This document shows positions 9,911 to 20,378 of a stretch of DNA of 64,000 nt, piece by piece. Position 1 is the stretch's first letter; every line of letters starts with the position of its first letter. Origin of the DNA: Drosophila persimilis (Eukaryota; Arthropoda; Insecta; Diptera; Drosophilidae); NCBI RefSeq assembly GCF_003286085.1, contig NW_020825479.1, positions 1-64,000 of the forward strand, given 5' to 3'. The translations under genes and the position numbers were made by a program. Under the pieces are notes generated by a model. The model had not been told where the DNA came from and ran no database searches. It saw only the letters and a program-made list of their open reading frames with translations.

Positions 9911-10641
9911 GTTGCATTATAATTTATACCCTTAAATTTGGGGACTACAATGCGGCCAGGAATATATAATACCCAAGGAGATTTAACAGCCCGCGCTACA
10001 AAGAGCGTACACGCAACATAAAACCTGTGCGAAGACCAGCACCGGCCCCACCAGACCCAGCAAGGACCAATAATATAAGTGCGAGTGGCATAGGACCGCC
10101 CCTTGCACCGTCGATGGACCAACAGGCCAATAATATAAGTGCGAGTGGCATAGGACCGCCCCTTGCACCGTCGATGGACCAACAGATTCTGCTCCTACCG
10201 AGCAAAGGGATGCACTCAGCCTACAAGAGGCTTTAAAAGTGTACCCAAACGATGGACCTCGCCCACTCACAATAGCTGAGTACCGGGCACGACAAAAAAA
10301 AAAGACACAACAAAGGATCAACTTCGCACTGGTGCGAAGTAACGCAAATGAGCTGCAGAAATGCCATGCCTCATATTATATAAATCGATCACATGTCCCT
10401 TAACATTTTTTCTCCTTCCTTCATTTTGGTCAAACATTAAAAAAAAAAAAAATAATAATAATATTGATGAAATTTTAAAGAGTAAAAAAAAAAAAGGAAG
10501 GGTATATAGATATGTGAGTTCATGAGAGAAAAAAATTTTTAATAATTTTTTTATTATTGAAAATAATAAATGAATAGCAGATAATTTAAAAACAAAAACC
10601 CCAACATTGTAGAAACCAATTTTTGAGAGAAAATCATCACC
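9911..10641 (+). other. 412-like leader, part 2, with decayed ORF
   Basis: Resumes the leader after BEL1. Stretches of coding-like sequence remain in shifting frames: a Pro/Arg-rich stretch 'RRPAPAPPDPAR', a 60-bp tandem duplication, then 'LKVYPNDGPRPLTIAEYRAR' in another frame up to about 10290. This suggests a leader ORF that decayed by frameshifts. A/T-rich runs follow from 10440. No intact protein can be claimed. Confidence 0.5.
10067..10185 (+). repeat. 60-bp tandem duplication in the 412-like leader
   Basis: Two adjacent copies with a 60-bp period (10067-10126 and 10127-10185), identical by eye. The unit is a multiple of three and keeps one frame open, reading 'NNISASGIGPPLAPSMDQQ' twice. 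Confidence 0.92.
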
Positions 10642-10869
10642 ATGGGTTGGTTCGGTTCTGACGATAGTCAGACCAAAGACGATACGGCCAATGTGGTCAA
10701 TAATGTCAAAATAATAGACCACAGGGATGATCCCAATGCACTCTGGTTATTACTTCTGATTTTAACCATTGTCAGTGTTTTACAATTCCTTTTAACATTG
10801 TATGTAAAACATTATAAGATAATTAAAAAGAGATATATGAGTAGGGCAAACAATTTAGATAGAGTTTAA
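10642..10869 (+). CDS. smORF1, copy A: small single-pass membrane protein of the 412-like element
   Basis: 75-residue ORF starting 'MGWFGSDD' in a good context (TCACCATGG). Residues about 33-55 form one hydrophobic span (ALWLLLLILTIVSVLQFL and on), followed by a basic tail (KHYKIIKKRYMSR). It lies upstream of gag on the same strand. Copies B, C and D at 16523, 19876 and 23228 share three replacements relative to A (DD to DN, PN to LN, HY to HN). Gly2 with Ser6 hints at lipidation, but Trp3 argues against the standard myristoylation pattern. Function unknown; its position suggests an accessory membrane protein of the retroelement. Expression is not shown. Confidence 0.7.
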   Translation: MGWFGSDDSQTKDDTANVVNNVKIIDHRDDPNALWLLLLILTIVSVLQFLLTLYVKHYKIIKKRYMSRANNLDRV

Positions 10870-10984
10870 AAAAAAAAAAAATTGGTCTCAACGACCCCTA
10901 GGAGCATAATAGAGCTCGAATACATGTACATGGGTACATTTCAGGTAGAATTCCCGCCTTTAATATATTGTTACAAAGAAAAAA

Positions 10985-12066
10985 CGAGGGGGAACGTTGT
11001 GAGTTGCTGCGGACACCGCAACTCTAAGGTTATACCCGATACTAAGTCAGTATGGCTCTCCTCCGGCAGACGCCGCTAATATTTAACGACACGACAAAGA
11101 GTGCGTGCGAGAGAGACAGAAAATCAGTCTAGCCACTGCAAATTGATTTGTTCTTTTGGCTATAAAAATGATCTGATCTGATCCAGATTCAGCAATCTAA
11201 TAGATATGGTCATTATCTATGATTCTGCGTTTTTAGTTTTCTCAAATCTGCAATATTGTGGATGCAACAGATTTTCGTCCTTTGTGGGGGCGGATGGGGG
11301 TGGGGCGAAATTCTGAGATATACGTTTTATAGTGACATCTTAAAGGAGTGTGTGTACCAAATTTGGTTACTCTAGCCTTAATAGTCTCTGAGATTTGTGG
11401 TTGCCTCAGATTTTCGTCCTTTGCGGGGGCGGAAGGGGGTGTGGCGAAATTCGGACATGAAACGGTCAAGGTCCGATATCACAGGAGTGTGGATACCAAA
11501 TTTGGTTGCTCTGGCTTTTATAGGTTCTGAGATCCTTGAACTCATATTTTGCAATTGGCAAAACCGACCATGAAACCTGTGTGTTAGAGTGAGACAGAGC
11601 GAGAAAGAGTGAAATTGTTTTCGTGATTCTGGCTGTAATAATTATACGATCTGGTTCAGATTTTGCACTCTAGAAGATATAGTCATCTTCTACGATTCTG
11701 CGTTTTTAGTTTTCTCGTATCGTCGAAATTGTGGATGCCACAGATTTTCGCCCTTTGTGGGGGCGGAAGTGGGCGGGGCAAAGTTTTGAAATATTTTTGG
11801 AGCAGTGACATATCACAGAAGTCTGGATCCAAAACATCGTTGCTCTAGCTCTTATAGTCTTTGAGCATTAGGCGCTGAAGGGGACGGACAGACGGACAGA
11901 CGGACGGACGGACAGACAGACAGGGCTCAATCGACTCGGCTATTGATGCTGATCAAGAATATATCTACTTTATGGGGTCGGAAACGATTCCTTCTGGACG
12001 TTACACACATCCACTTTTACCACAAATCTAATATACCCCAATACTCATTTTGAGTATCGGGTATAA
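10985..12066 (-). mobile_element. DINE-1/Helitron-like element H1
   Basis: Non-autonomous element of about 1080 bp, inserted without target duplication between A and T. Copy D at 23570-23578 shows the empty site. On the minus strand it begins TTATACCCGATACTCA with an inverted copy right after it, has a GTCC/GTCT microsatellite (about 11880-11925), repeated 'CCACCCCC.TCCGCCC' blocks, a subterminal inverted copy GTATCGGGTATAAC, a hairpin GAGTTGC/GCAACTC and the end ACGTTCCCCCTCG. It is the most diverged of the copies in the window. It has no transposase. Confidence 0.85.
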
Positions 12067-12070
12067 TAAA

Positions 12071-12379
12071 ATGTCTCGTAGAACGGCAGCAGCCATTAGG
12101 GCTACCCACGATAGGAATGAAAATTTCGAATATAGAGCTAAAGCAATCTTAACCGCATTCCCCAATCCAATTAGCATATACGAGTTCGAATACTCATATA
12201 TGAACGAATATAATTTACCTTTTTCACCACTAATTCATTGTGATGCCACACAAAAGGGTATCGTATTATCAACCATACCCGGCATCCTCGTAAACAGCCA
12301 AATAATAGAAAATGAAATTCTAGGAAGAATTGTGATTGCTAATGTTAGATTGTCTTCCAATCGGAATGGACAACATTAA
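12071..12379 (+). CDS. smORF2, copy A
   Basis: 102-residue ORF beginning 'MSRRTAAAIRATHDRNENF' and ending ten bases before gag. The open frame extends upstream into H1, but this ATG is the element's own start and recurs in copy D at 23576. It has an Arg-rich N-terminus and no recognised domain. The close spacing to gag suggests the two are linked in translation, perhaps as an upstream ORF. Confidence 0.6.
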   Translation: MSRRTAAAIRATHDRNENFEYRAKAILTAFPNPISIYEFEYSYMNEYNLPFSPLIHCDATQKGIVLSTIPGILVNSQIIENEILGRIVIANVRLSSNRNGQH

Positions 12380-12388
12380 AAAACACAT

Positions 12389-13708
12389 ATGGACTGGCTT
12401 ACGATCTGCGCTAAAGTTTGCACTCTAAGAGCAGAATTCGATAAGTCATACAAATGCTTAACGCAGAACAGACCTACACAAAATAGTACGGTCATTAAAC
12501 ATACAACTAATTTGGTAAACATATATAATGAGGTCAGAGAACTTTTTCTAGAGAACAGACAAAGACTTACCGATATACATTGGTTTCAAGCTACAGACGT
12601 CTTCAAACGTCTAAGGGAACGATTAGTATTCGTTAAAGAAAAATTCAATCTAGACATACACATCCCAAATCTTCTAAACACAGCTGCGACATATATACCA
12701 GCTGTAGAATCGGAATCAAGGCCAATAAGTCCCAGGCCCCCGAATGTAAAAAATATTATCATTATATCGGAAGACGATTCTCGATCAAATAGATCGAACC
12801 ATCCGGTGAACGACGACAAACCGTCGACTAGTTCAGCAAACAGCGTGGTTGGGCAAGAACCAACCACAATGGCAGACGAAACAATTGCCCAACGGGCATA
12901 TATCAAAGATATTTCGCACGCCATTCCGGAATTTAATGGACAGAAACTCCATTTACAAAGATTCATTACGGCAGTCAAATTGGTCAATCTAACGAAAGGA
13001 CCATACGAAAATTTAGCTATAGAAGTAATTAAATCAAAAGTAATAGGAACTACATTGTATAAAATACGAGATGAAACCACCATTAGCGCAATAATAAAGA
13101 AATTGCAAGACACTATTGTCGGAGAGTCATCAGATGTTATAAAGGCTAAAATGGCAAAAGTATGCCAAAAAGGCAAAACAGCCGCCCAATTCACAACAGA
13201 GATTAATGATATGAGAAAACTTCTAGAAGCATCATACATTGATGAGGGTTTGCCAGCGGAACACGCCGATAAGTTCAGCTGCAAAGAAGCCATTAGTACA
13301 ATGGTTAAAAATTGCGAGCACGGCAGACTGAAAACAATACTAGAAGCAGGCACATTCCCAACAATGAATGATGCCGTAGCAAAATATATACAGTGTAGTA
13401 CAGAGATGACTGGTAGTGCAAGTTCAATATTGTACACCAGACAAGGACAAGTCTACCGCGGTAGTAACTTTCGAGGTAACTATCGTGGTGGAGGAAATGG
13501 TCGTGGTTACAACCACAACCATATTTACAACAACAGTAATTATAATAACAATAGAGGTCGTGTTGGCTATAGGGGAAATAACCGTAATAACGGTGGAACC
13601 TATAACAACCAAAGATACAATAGCAATGGAAACACACGACAGAACAATGTTCGTGTTACCCAGACAGCTTCGGGAAACTCCCAAGATCCTTTAGATACAC
13701 TAAATTAA
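12389..13708 (+). CDS. 412-like Gag, copy A
   Basis: 439 residues from 'MDWLTICAKV'. The middle (about 170-350) has a retrotransposon capsid look ('IPEFNGQKLHLQRFITAV'). The tail is Gly/Arg/Asn-rich (repeated RG and YNN blocks) with no CCHC knuckle, as in the 412/mdg1 Gag group. The tail presumably binds RNA. Intact in this copy. The protease frame overlaps the end in the -1 frame, suggesting ribosomal frameshifting for Pol. The 283-residue antisense ORF seen in every copy is a shadow of this gene. Confidence 0.88.
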   Translation: MDWLTICAKVCTLRAEFDKSYKCLTQNRPTQNSTVIKHTTNLVNIYNEVRELFLENRQRLTDIHWFQATDVFKRLRERLVFVKEKFNLDIHIPNLLNTAATYIPAVESESRPISPRPPNVKNIIIISEDDSRSNRSNHPVNDDKPSTSSANSVVGQEPTTMADETIAQRAYIKDISHAIPEFNGQKLHLQRFITAVKLVNLTKGPYENLAIEVIKSKVIGTTLYKIRDETTISAIIKKLQDTIVGESSDVIKAKMAKVCQKGKTAAQFTTEINDMRKLLEASYIDEGLPAEHADKFSCKEAISTMVKNCEHGRLKTILEAGTFPTMNDAVAKYIQCSTEMTGSASSILYTRQGQVYRGSNFRGNYRGGGNGRGYNHNHIYNNSNYNNNRGRVGYRGNNRNNGGTYNNQRYNSNGNTRQNNVRVTQTASGNSQDPLDTLN

Positions 13709-13710
13709 AA

Positions 13711-14857
13711 AATCCAGCGGTTCACACAATCAACCTCAATCTCAATATATTCGTGGCATTCCTCAATTCTAAAACAGGAAAACAACTTACATTCCTTATA
13801 GATACAGGTGCCAATATATCACTATTAAAAGCAAATTCAGATGTCTTTAACGACATTCAAACAAAAAATAAAATAGATATTCAAGGAATAGGGGAAGGTA
13901 TAATAACATCCCAAGGCCTTGCCCTAATAGAGCTACAGACAGATAAGTACATAATTCCACACAATTTACATTTAGTTAATCAGAATTTTGCAATTCCGTG
14001 TGATGGAATAATAGGCATTGATTTCATAAAACAATTAAACTGCCTAATAGACTTAAAACCTGCAGAGGATTGGTTAATAATACGACCAAATAATATAAAA
14101 ATTAAAATTTATGTTCCAATAACATACAGTTCTGGTAACAATACAATTCTTCTACCAGCAAGATCACAAGTTGTCAGAAAAATAGAATTAACGTCCGATA
14201 TAGAAACCATATTGATCCCAAACCAGGAAATTCAACCTGGTATTTATGTAGCAAAAAATAATACATTTGTCCGATTGCTGAATACAACCAGTACCAACCA
14301 ATTAGTACATATAAATAACATACAATATGAACCACTTTCGAATTACAAGGTAATTCAAACAACTCAAAAAATCCGAGAAAAAACTGTCATAGCTGAATTA
14401 AGCAAACATTTCCCAGTACAATTCAAGAAGCAATTAACTAAACTATGCACCAATTTTAGTGACGTATTCGGGCTTGAAACCGAATCAATCACAACAAATA
14501 ATTTTTATAAACAGAAATTGAGATTAAGGGATGACGAACCTATATATATAAAGAACTATCGAAGTCCGCATAGCCAAGTTGAGGAAATTAAAAAACAAGT
14601 AGGAAAATTAATCAACGACAATATTGTCGAACCATCCGTATCAGAATACAACAGCCCACTTCTACTTGTCCCAAAGAAAGCCCTTCCGGGTTCAGAACAA
14701 AAGAAATGGCGATTAGTAGTTGATTATCGTCAAATAAACAAAAAACTCCTGGCCGACAAATTTCCACTACCTAGAATTGATGACATTTTGGATCAACTAG
14801 GTAGAGCAAAGTATTTCTCATGCCTTGACTTAATGTCAGGTTTTCATCAAATCGAAC
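13711..14857 (+). pseudogene. 412-like protease-RT, copy A, 5' part
   Basis: Frame -1 to gag, open from before the gag stop; there is no ATG at the start, as expected for a frameshift product. Aspartic protease motif 'FLIDTGANISLLK' (about 13796-13834), then RT with 'WRLVVDYRQINKKL' and 'YFSCLDLMSGFHQIEL', where a mariner element interrupts it at a TA. A six-codon stretch after 'GIYVA' (about 14252), present in B-D, is missing. Confidence 0.88.
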
Positions 14858-14859
14858 TA

Positions 14860-16158
14860 AGGAATGTGCCGAAAAGAAACTGCACACTTACAATCGTCAA
14901 TTTCTCGCAGTGCGAGCTTTCGATCATGCCGTTCGATGCACCGTTAGAAAGCTTGAGAAATTCTGCCTTGTTTGCATGTTCATTTTTCACTATTCACTTA
15001 TCAGTTTCAAGGATGCCTCGATTTAAAGAGCAAGTTCGCAAAAAAATTTTGCACAATTATTGCACAGAAAAAGGTGTGTCTTACAGACAATTAGCTAAAC
15101 GCTACAAAGTTAGTGTTAATAGTGTTTAAAATATTATAATTAAGTTTGAAGAGACATGTTCTTTAAAAGATTTACCAAAAACTGGGAGAAAAAAGGGTCC
15201 AAGGGATCAAAATATTGATAAAAAAGCAATAGCCTTAATCCACAAACATAACACGATGTTCGTTCGAGAATTGGCAAAAAAGCGCGAACAAGTATGAGTA
15301 TGGTTAAAAAAAAAGCAACGCCATAATTTAAAGACATACAAAAAACAAAAAGTTCCGAAAAAAAGTCTGCGACAAGTAGAAGTCGGCAAAACGAGAGTGC
15401 GAAAGCTTTATGATCGCTTGCTCAATGATGCAGTTCAATGCGTTATTATGGACGACGAAACGTATGTCAAATTGGACTCGAAAACTTTACCCGGCCCTCA
15501 GTTTTATACAAAAGTTAAAGGTGGAACTGTTGACGAGTCGGTGTCAACAATTCAAGTCGATAAATTTGGAGAGAAAGTGCTAATATGGCAGACCATTTGC
15601 ACCTGTGGCCTAAGAAGCAGTGCTTTTTTCACAAAGGAGACAATCAACGCCGATGTGTACATGAAGGAGCGTTTGAAAAAGCGTCTTATACCTTTTTATG
15701 AAAAACACAATGTGTCAAGAATATTTTGGCTAGATCTGGCGTCCGCGCACTATGCCCGCTCAACGTTAGCGCTACTTGACTCAAAAGGCATCAATTTCGT
15801 GTCAAAAGAGGAGAACCCACCAAATTGCCCAGAGCTCCGGCCAATAGAGCGATATGGGGCATTAGTTAAAAGAAATTTAAAGAAGGATGGTAGTCTCTCC
15901 GAAAACATGGAAGATATAAAAAAAAACTGGATGCGTGCGACCCGTAGGATTTCCAAAGAGTGTGTGCAGAACTTAATGAGCGGTGTTAAGCAAACAATTC
16001 AATCAAAAATAAAAGGCTAGACATTTTTTTAAATTTATTAACAAAATTGAAAGTTAATGTTTTTCTCTAAAATTAAAAAAAATAAAAATTGAAAGCGGAA
16101 CGAAAACATCGAAGTTATAAGAAAAACAAAGTGTGCAGTTTCTTTTCGGCACATTCCT
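14860..16158 (+). mobile_element. Tc1/mariner-type DNA transposon, DD37E group
   Basis: 1299 bp with perfect 30-bp terminal inverted repeats (14860-14889 and 16129-16158), both outer ends AGGAATGTGCCG, flanked by the TA target duplication (14858-14859 and 16159-16160). The empty site is seen in copies B, C and D ('GAACTAGAAG'). It holds one transposase frame with two stops. It is present only in copy A, so it inserted after the tandem copies had formed, or the other copies come from an uninterrupted version. Confidence 0.94.
15013..16020 (+). pseudogene. DD37E transposase with two nonsense codons
   Basis: A single frame from ATG 15013 to TAG 16018-16020 (335 codons) broken only by TAA at 15127-15129 and TGA at 15295-15297. 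N-terminus: helix-turn-helix ('YRQLAKRYKVSVNSV') interrupted by the first stop. Catalytic region: 'VIMDDETYVK' (about residue 147), Asp about 241 in 'WLDLASAHYA' and Glu about 279 in 'LRPIERYGALVKR'. The last two are 37 residues apart, which defines the DD37E group. The inverted repeats could still be moved by an intact relative. Confidence 0.9.
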
Positions 16159-16160
16159 TA

Positions 16161-16505
16161 GAAGAAAGTTCGCGAAATATAACGTCTTTTTCAACGAGCA
16201 ATGGCTCATATCGCTTCACGCGACTACCATTTGGTTTAAAAATAGCGCCGAATTCATTTCAAAGAATGATGACTATAGCATTCTCTGGACTTGAAGCTTC
16301 GCAAGCCTTCCTGTATATGGACGATCTAATAGTCATGGGTTGTTCCGAAAAACATATGCTTAAAAACTTAACAGATATTTTTGAGATATGTAGGAAACAC
16401 AACCTAAAATTACATCCACAAAAATGTTCATTTTTTATGCATGAAGTGACCTTTCTTGGTCATAAATGCACAGATAAAGGAATCTTGCCAGATGACAAGA
16501 AATAT
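16161..16505 (+). pseudogene. 412-like RT, copy A, 3' part, cut at the tandem junction
   Basis: RT resumes after the mariner element: 'YRFTRLPFGLKIAPNSFQRM', 'FLYMDDLIV' and 'EVTFLGHKC'. At 'DDKKY' it is cut and joined to the leader of the next unit. The frame then reads 30 meaningless residues to a stop at 16593-16595. Confidence 0.9.
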
Positions 16506-16522
16506 GAGAGAAAATCATCACC

Positions 16523-16750
16523 ATGGGTTGGTTCGGCTCTGACGATAGTCAGACCAAAGACAATACGGCCAATGTGGTCAATAATGTCAAAATAATAGAC
16601 CACAGGGATGATCTCAATGCACTCTGGTTATTACTTCTGATTTTAACCATTGTCAGTGTTTTACAATTCCTTTTAACATTGTATGTAAAACATAATAAGA
16701 TAATTAAAAAGAGATATATGAGTAGGGCAAACAATTTAGATAGAGTTTAA
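16523..16750 (+). CDS. smORF1, copy B
   Basis: 75 residues, same architecture as copy A, with Asn14, Leu31 and Asn57 shared with C and D. Its ATG lies 15 bases after the RT/leader junction. Confidence 0.65.
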   Translation: MGWFGSDDSQTKDNTANVVNNVKIIDHRDDLNALWLLLLILTIVSVLQFLLTLYVKHNKIIKKRYMSRANNLDRV

Positions 16751-16870
16751 AAAAAAAAAAAAATTGGTCTCAACGACCCCTAGGAGCATAATAGAGCTCG
16801 AATACATGTACATGGGTACATTTCAGTTAGAATTCCCGCCTTTAATATATTGTTACAAAGAAAAAATAAA

Positions 16871-17017
16871 ATGTCTCGTAGACACACACAAAAGGGTATC
16901 GTATTATCAACCATACCCGGCATCCTCGTAAACAGCCAAATAATAGAAAATGAAATTCTAGGAAGAATTGTGATTGCTAATGTTAGATTGTCTTCCAATC
17001 GGAATGGACAACATTAA
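16871..17017 (+). pseudogene. smORF2, copy B, in-frame internal deletion
   Basis: A 162-bp deletion removes 54 codons after 'MSRR' while keeping the frame, leaving 48 residues. The same deletion is in copy C (20223-20369) and absent from A and D. Confidence 0.8.
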
Positions 17018-17026
17018 AAAACACAT

Positions 17027-18094
17027 ATGGACTGGCTTACGATCTGCGCTAAAGTTTGCACTCTAAGAGCAGAATTCGATAAGTCATACAAATGCTTAAC
17101 GCAGAACAGACCTACACAAAATAGTACGGTCATTAAACATACAACTAATTTGGTAAACATATATAATGAGGTCAGAGAACTTTTTCTAGAGAACAGACAA
17201 AGACTTACTGATATACATTGGTTTCAAGCTACAGACGTCTTCAAACGTCTAAGGGAACGATTAGTATTCGTTAAAGAAAAATTCAATCTAGACATACACA
17301 TCCCAAATCTTCTAAACACAGCTGCGACATATATACCAGCTGTAGAATCGGAATCAAGGCCAATAAGTCCCAGGCCCCCGAATGTAAAAAATATTATCAT
17401 TATATCGGAAGACGATTCTCGATCAAATAGATCGAACCATCCGGTGAACGACGACAAACCGTCGACTAGTTCAGCAAACAGCGTGGTTGGGCAAGAACCA
17501 ACCGCAATGGCAGACGAAACAATTGCCCAATGGGCATATATCAAAGATATTTCGCACGCCATTCCGGAATTTAATGGACAGAAACTCCATTTACAAAGAT
17601 TCATTACGGCAGTCAAATTGGTCAATCTAACGAACGGACCATACGAAAATTTAGCTATAGAAGTAATTAAATCAAAAGTAATAGGAACTACATTGTATAA
17701 AATACGAGATGAAACCACCATTAGCGCAATAATAAAGAAATTGCAAGACACTATTGTCGGAGAGTCATCAGATGTTATAAAGGCTAAAATGGCAAAAGTA
17801 TGCCAAAAAGGCAAAACAGCCGCCCAATTCACAACAGAGATTGATGATATGAGAAAACTTCTAGAAGCATCATACATTGATGAGGGTTTGCCAGCGGAAC
17901 ACGCCGATAAGTTCAGCTGCAAAGAGGCCATTAGTACAATGGTTAAAAATTGCGAGCACGGCAGACTGAAAACAATACTAGAAGCAGGCACATTCCCAAC
18001 AATGAATGATGCCGTAGCAAAATATATACAGTGTAGTACAGAGATGACTGGTAGTGCAAGTTCAATATTGTACACCAGACAAGGACAAGTCTAA
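17027..18094 (+). pseudogene. 412-like Gag, copy B, truncated
   Basis: Nearly identical to copy A, but TAC became TAA at 18092-18094, so the product stops after 355 residues just before the Gly/Arg-rich RNA-binding tail. The tail is still readable to about 18346. Confidence 0.9.
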
Positions 18095-18348
18095 CGCGGT
18101 AGTAACTTTCGAGGTAACTATCGTGGTGGAGGAAATGGTCGTGGTTACAACCACAACCATATTTACAACAACAGTAATTATAATAACAATAGAGGTCGTG
18201 TTGGCTATAGGGGAAATAACCGTAATAACGGTGGAACCTATAACAACCAAAGATACAATAGCAATGGAAACACACGACAGAACAATGTTCGTGTTACCCA
18301 GACAGCTTCGGGAAACTCCCAAGATCCTTTAGATACACTAAATTAAAA

Positions 18349-19857
18349 AATCCAGCGGTTCACACAATCAACCTCAATCTCAATATATTCGTGGCATTCC
18401 TCAATTCTAAAACAGGAAAACAACTTACATTCCTTATAGATACAGGTGCCAATATATCACTATTAAAAGCAAATTCAGATGTCTTTAACGACATTCAAAC
18501 AAAAAATAAAATAGATATTCAAGGAATAGGGGAAGGTATAATAACATCCCAAGGCCTTGCCCTAATAGAGCTACAGACAGATAAGTACATAATTCCACAC
18601 AATTTACATTTAGTTAATCAGAATTTTGCAATTCCGTGTGATGGAATAATAGGCATTGTTTTCATAAAACAATTAAAATAGACTAATAGACTTTAAACCT
18701 GCAGAGGATTGGTTAATAATACGACCAAATAATATAAAAATTAAAATTTATGTTCCAATAACATACAGTTCTGGTAACAATACAATTCTTCTACCAGCAA
18801 GATCACAAGTTGTCAGAAAAATAGAATTAACGTCCGATATAGAAACCATATTGATCCCAAACCAGGAAATTCAACCTGGTATTTATGTAGCAAATACAAT
18901 AACTTCAAAAAATAATACATTTGTCCGATTGCTGAATACAACCAGTACCAACCAATTAGTACATATAAATAACATACAATATGAACCACTTTCGAATTAC
19001 AAGGTAATTCAAACAACTCAAAAAATCCGAGAAAAAACTGTCATAGCTGAATTAAGCAAACATTTCCCAGTACAATTCAAGAAGCAATTAACTAAACTAT
19101 GCACCAATTTTAGTGACGTATTCGGGCTTGAAACCGAATCAATCACAACAAATAATTTTTATAAACAGAAATTGAGATTAAGGGATGACGAACCTATATA
19201 TATAAAGAACTATCGAAGTCCGCATAGCCAAGTTGAGGAAATTAAAAAACAAGTAGGAAAATTAATCAACGACAATATTGTCGAACCATCCGTATCAGAA
19301 TACAACAGCCCACTTCTACTTGTCCCAAAGAAAGCCCTTCCGGGTTCAGAACAAAAGAAATGGCGATTAGTAGTTGACTATCGTCAAATAAACAAAAAAC
19401 TCCTGGCCGACAAATTTCCACTACCTAGAATTGATGACATTTTGGATCAACTAGGTAGAGCAAAGTATTTCTCATGCCTTGACTTAATGTCAGGTTTTCA
19501 TCAAATCGAACTAGAAGAAAGTTCGCGAAATATAACGTCTTTTTCAACGAGCAATGGCTCATATCGCTTCACGCGACTACCATTTGGTTTAAAAATAGCG
19601 CCGAATTCATTTCAAAGAATGATGACTATAGCATTCTCTGGACTTGAAGCTTCGCAAGCCTTCCTGTATATGGACGATCTAATAGTCATGGGTTGTTCCG
19701 AAAAACATATGCTTAAAAACTTAACAGATATTTTTGAGATATGTAGGAAACACAACCTAAAATTACATCCACAAAAATGTTCATTTTTTATGCATGAAGT
19801 GACCTTTCTTGGTCATAAATGCACAGATAAAGGAATCTTGCCAGATGACAAGAAATA
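18349..19857 (+). pseudogene. 412-like protease-RT fragment, copy B
   Basis: Protease motif 'LIDTGANISLLK' intact, then a stop at 18679-18681 after 'FIKQLK'. An open frame resumes at about 18851 and holds RT up to the 'YMDD' box and 'DDKKY', where the next unit begins. Copy C shares the stop. Confidence 0.88.
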
Positions 19858-19875
19858 TGAGAGAAAATCATCACC

Positions 19876-20103
19876 ATGGGTTGGTTCGGCTCTGACGATA
19901 GTCAGACCAAAGACAATACGGCCAATGTGGTCAATAATGTCAAAATAATAGACCACAGGGATGATCTCAATGCACTCTGGTTATTACTTCTGATTTTAAC
20001 CATTGTCAGTGTTTTACAATTCCTTTTAACATTGTATGTAAAACATAATAAGATAATTAAAAAGAGATATATGAGTAGGGCAAACAATTTAGATAGAGTT
20101 TAA
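19876..20103 (+). CDS. smORF1, copy C
   Basis: Identical to copy B at the protein level. Confidence 0.65.
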   Translation: MGWFGSDDSQTKDNTANVVNNVKIIDHRDDLNALWLLLLILTIVSVLQFLLTLYVKHNKIIKKRYMSRANNLDRV

Positions 20104-20222
20104 AAAAAAAAAAAATTGGTCTCAACGACCCCTAGGAGCATAATAGAGCTCGAATACATGTACATGGGTACATTTCAGTTAGAATTCCCGCCTTTAATAT
20201 ATTGTTACAAAGAAAAAATAAA

Positions 20223-20369
20223 ATGTCTCGTAGACACACACAAAAGGGTATCGTATTATCAACCATACCCGGCATCCTCGTAAACAGCCAAATAATAGAA
20301 AATGAAATTCTAGGAAGAATTGTGATTGCTAATGTTAGATTGTCTTCCAATCGGAATGGACAACATTAA
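20223..20369 (+). pseudogene. smORF2, copy C, in-frame internal deletion
   Basis: Same 162-bp deletion as copy B, showing that B and C are sister duplicates. Confidence 0.8.
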
Positions 20370-20378
20370 AAAACACAT

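Noticed and set aside
11870..11930. GACGGACAGACGG-type microsatellite considered as an independent satellite
   Set aside because: It is the internal microsatellite of the DINE-like element and recurs at the same place in each complete copy.
12586..13437. A 283-codon antisense ORF opposite gag, present in all four tandem copies
   Set aside because: It exactly mirrors gag, and its conservation follows from the duplication and gag codon use. No protein features support it.
13305..13694. Several 86-110-codon ORFs rich in Tyr/Cys or Val/Thr/Ile
   Set aside because: Alternate-frame readings of the Gly/Arg/Asn-rich gag tail.
14873..15129. Protease-RT ORF that appears to extend 90 residues beyond 'GFHQIEL'
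   Set aside because: The extension is mariner sequence read in the RT frame, not a novel Pol domain.
16505..16595. RT ORFs ending 'RKSSPWVGSALTIVRPK' as a new RT tail
   Set aside because: It is the smORF1 leader of the next tandem unit read in another frame; the same tail appears at each junction.
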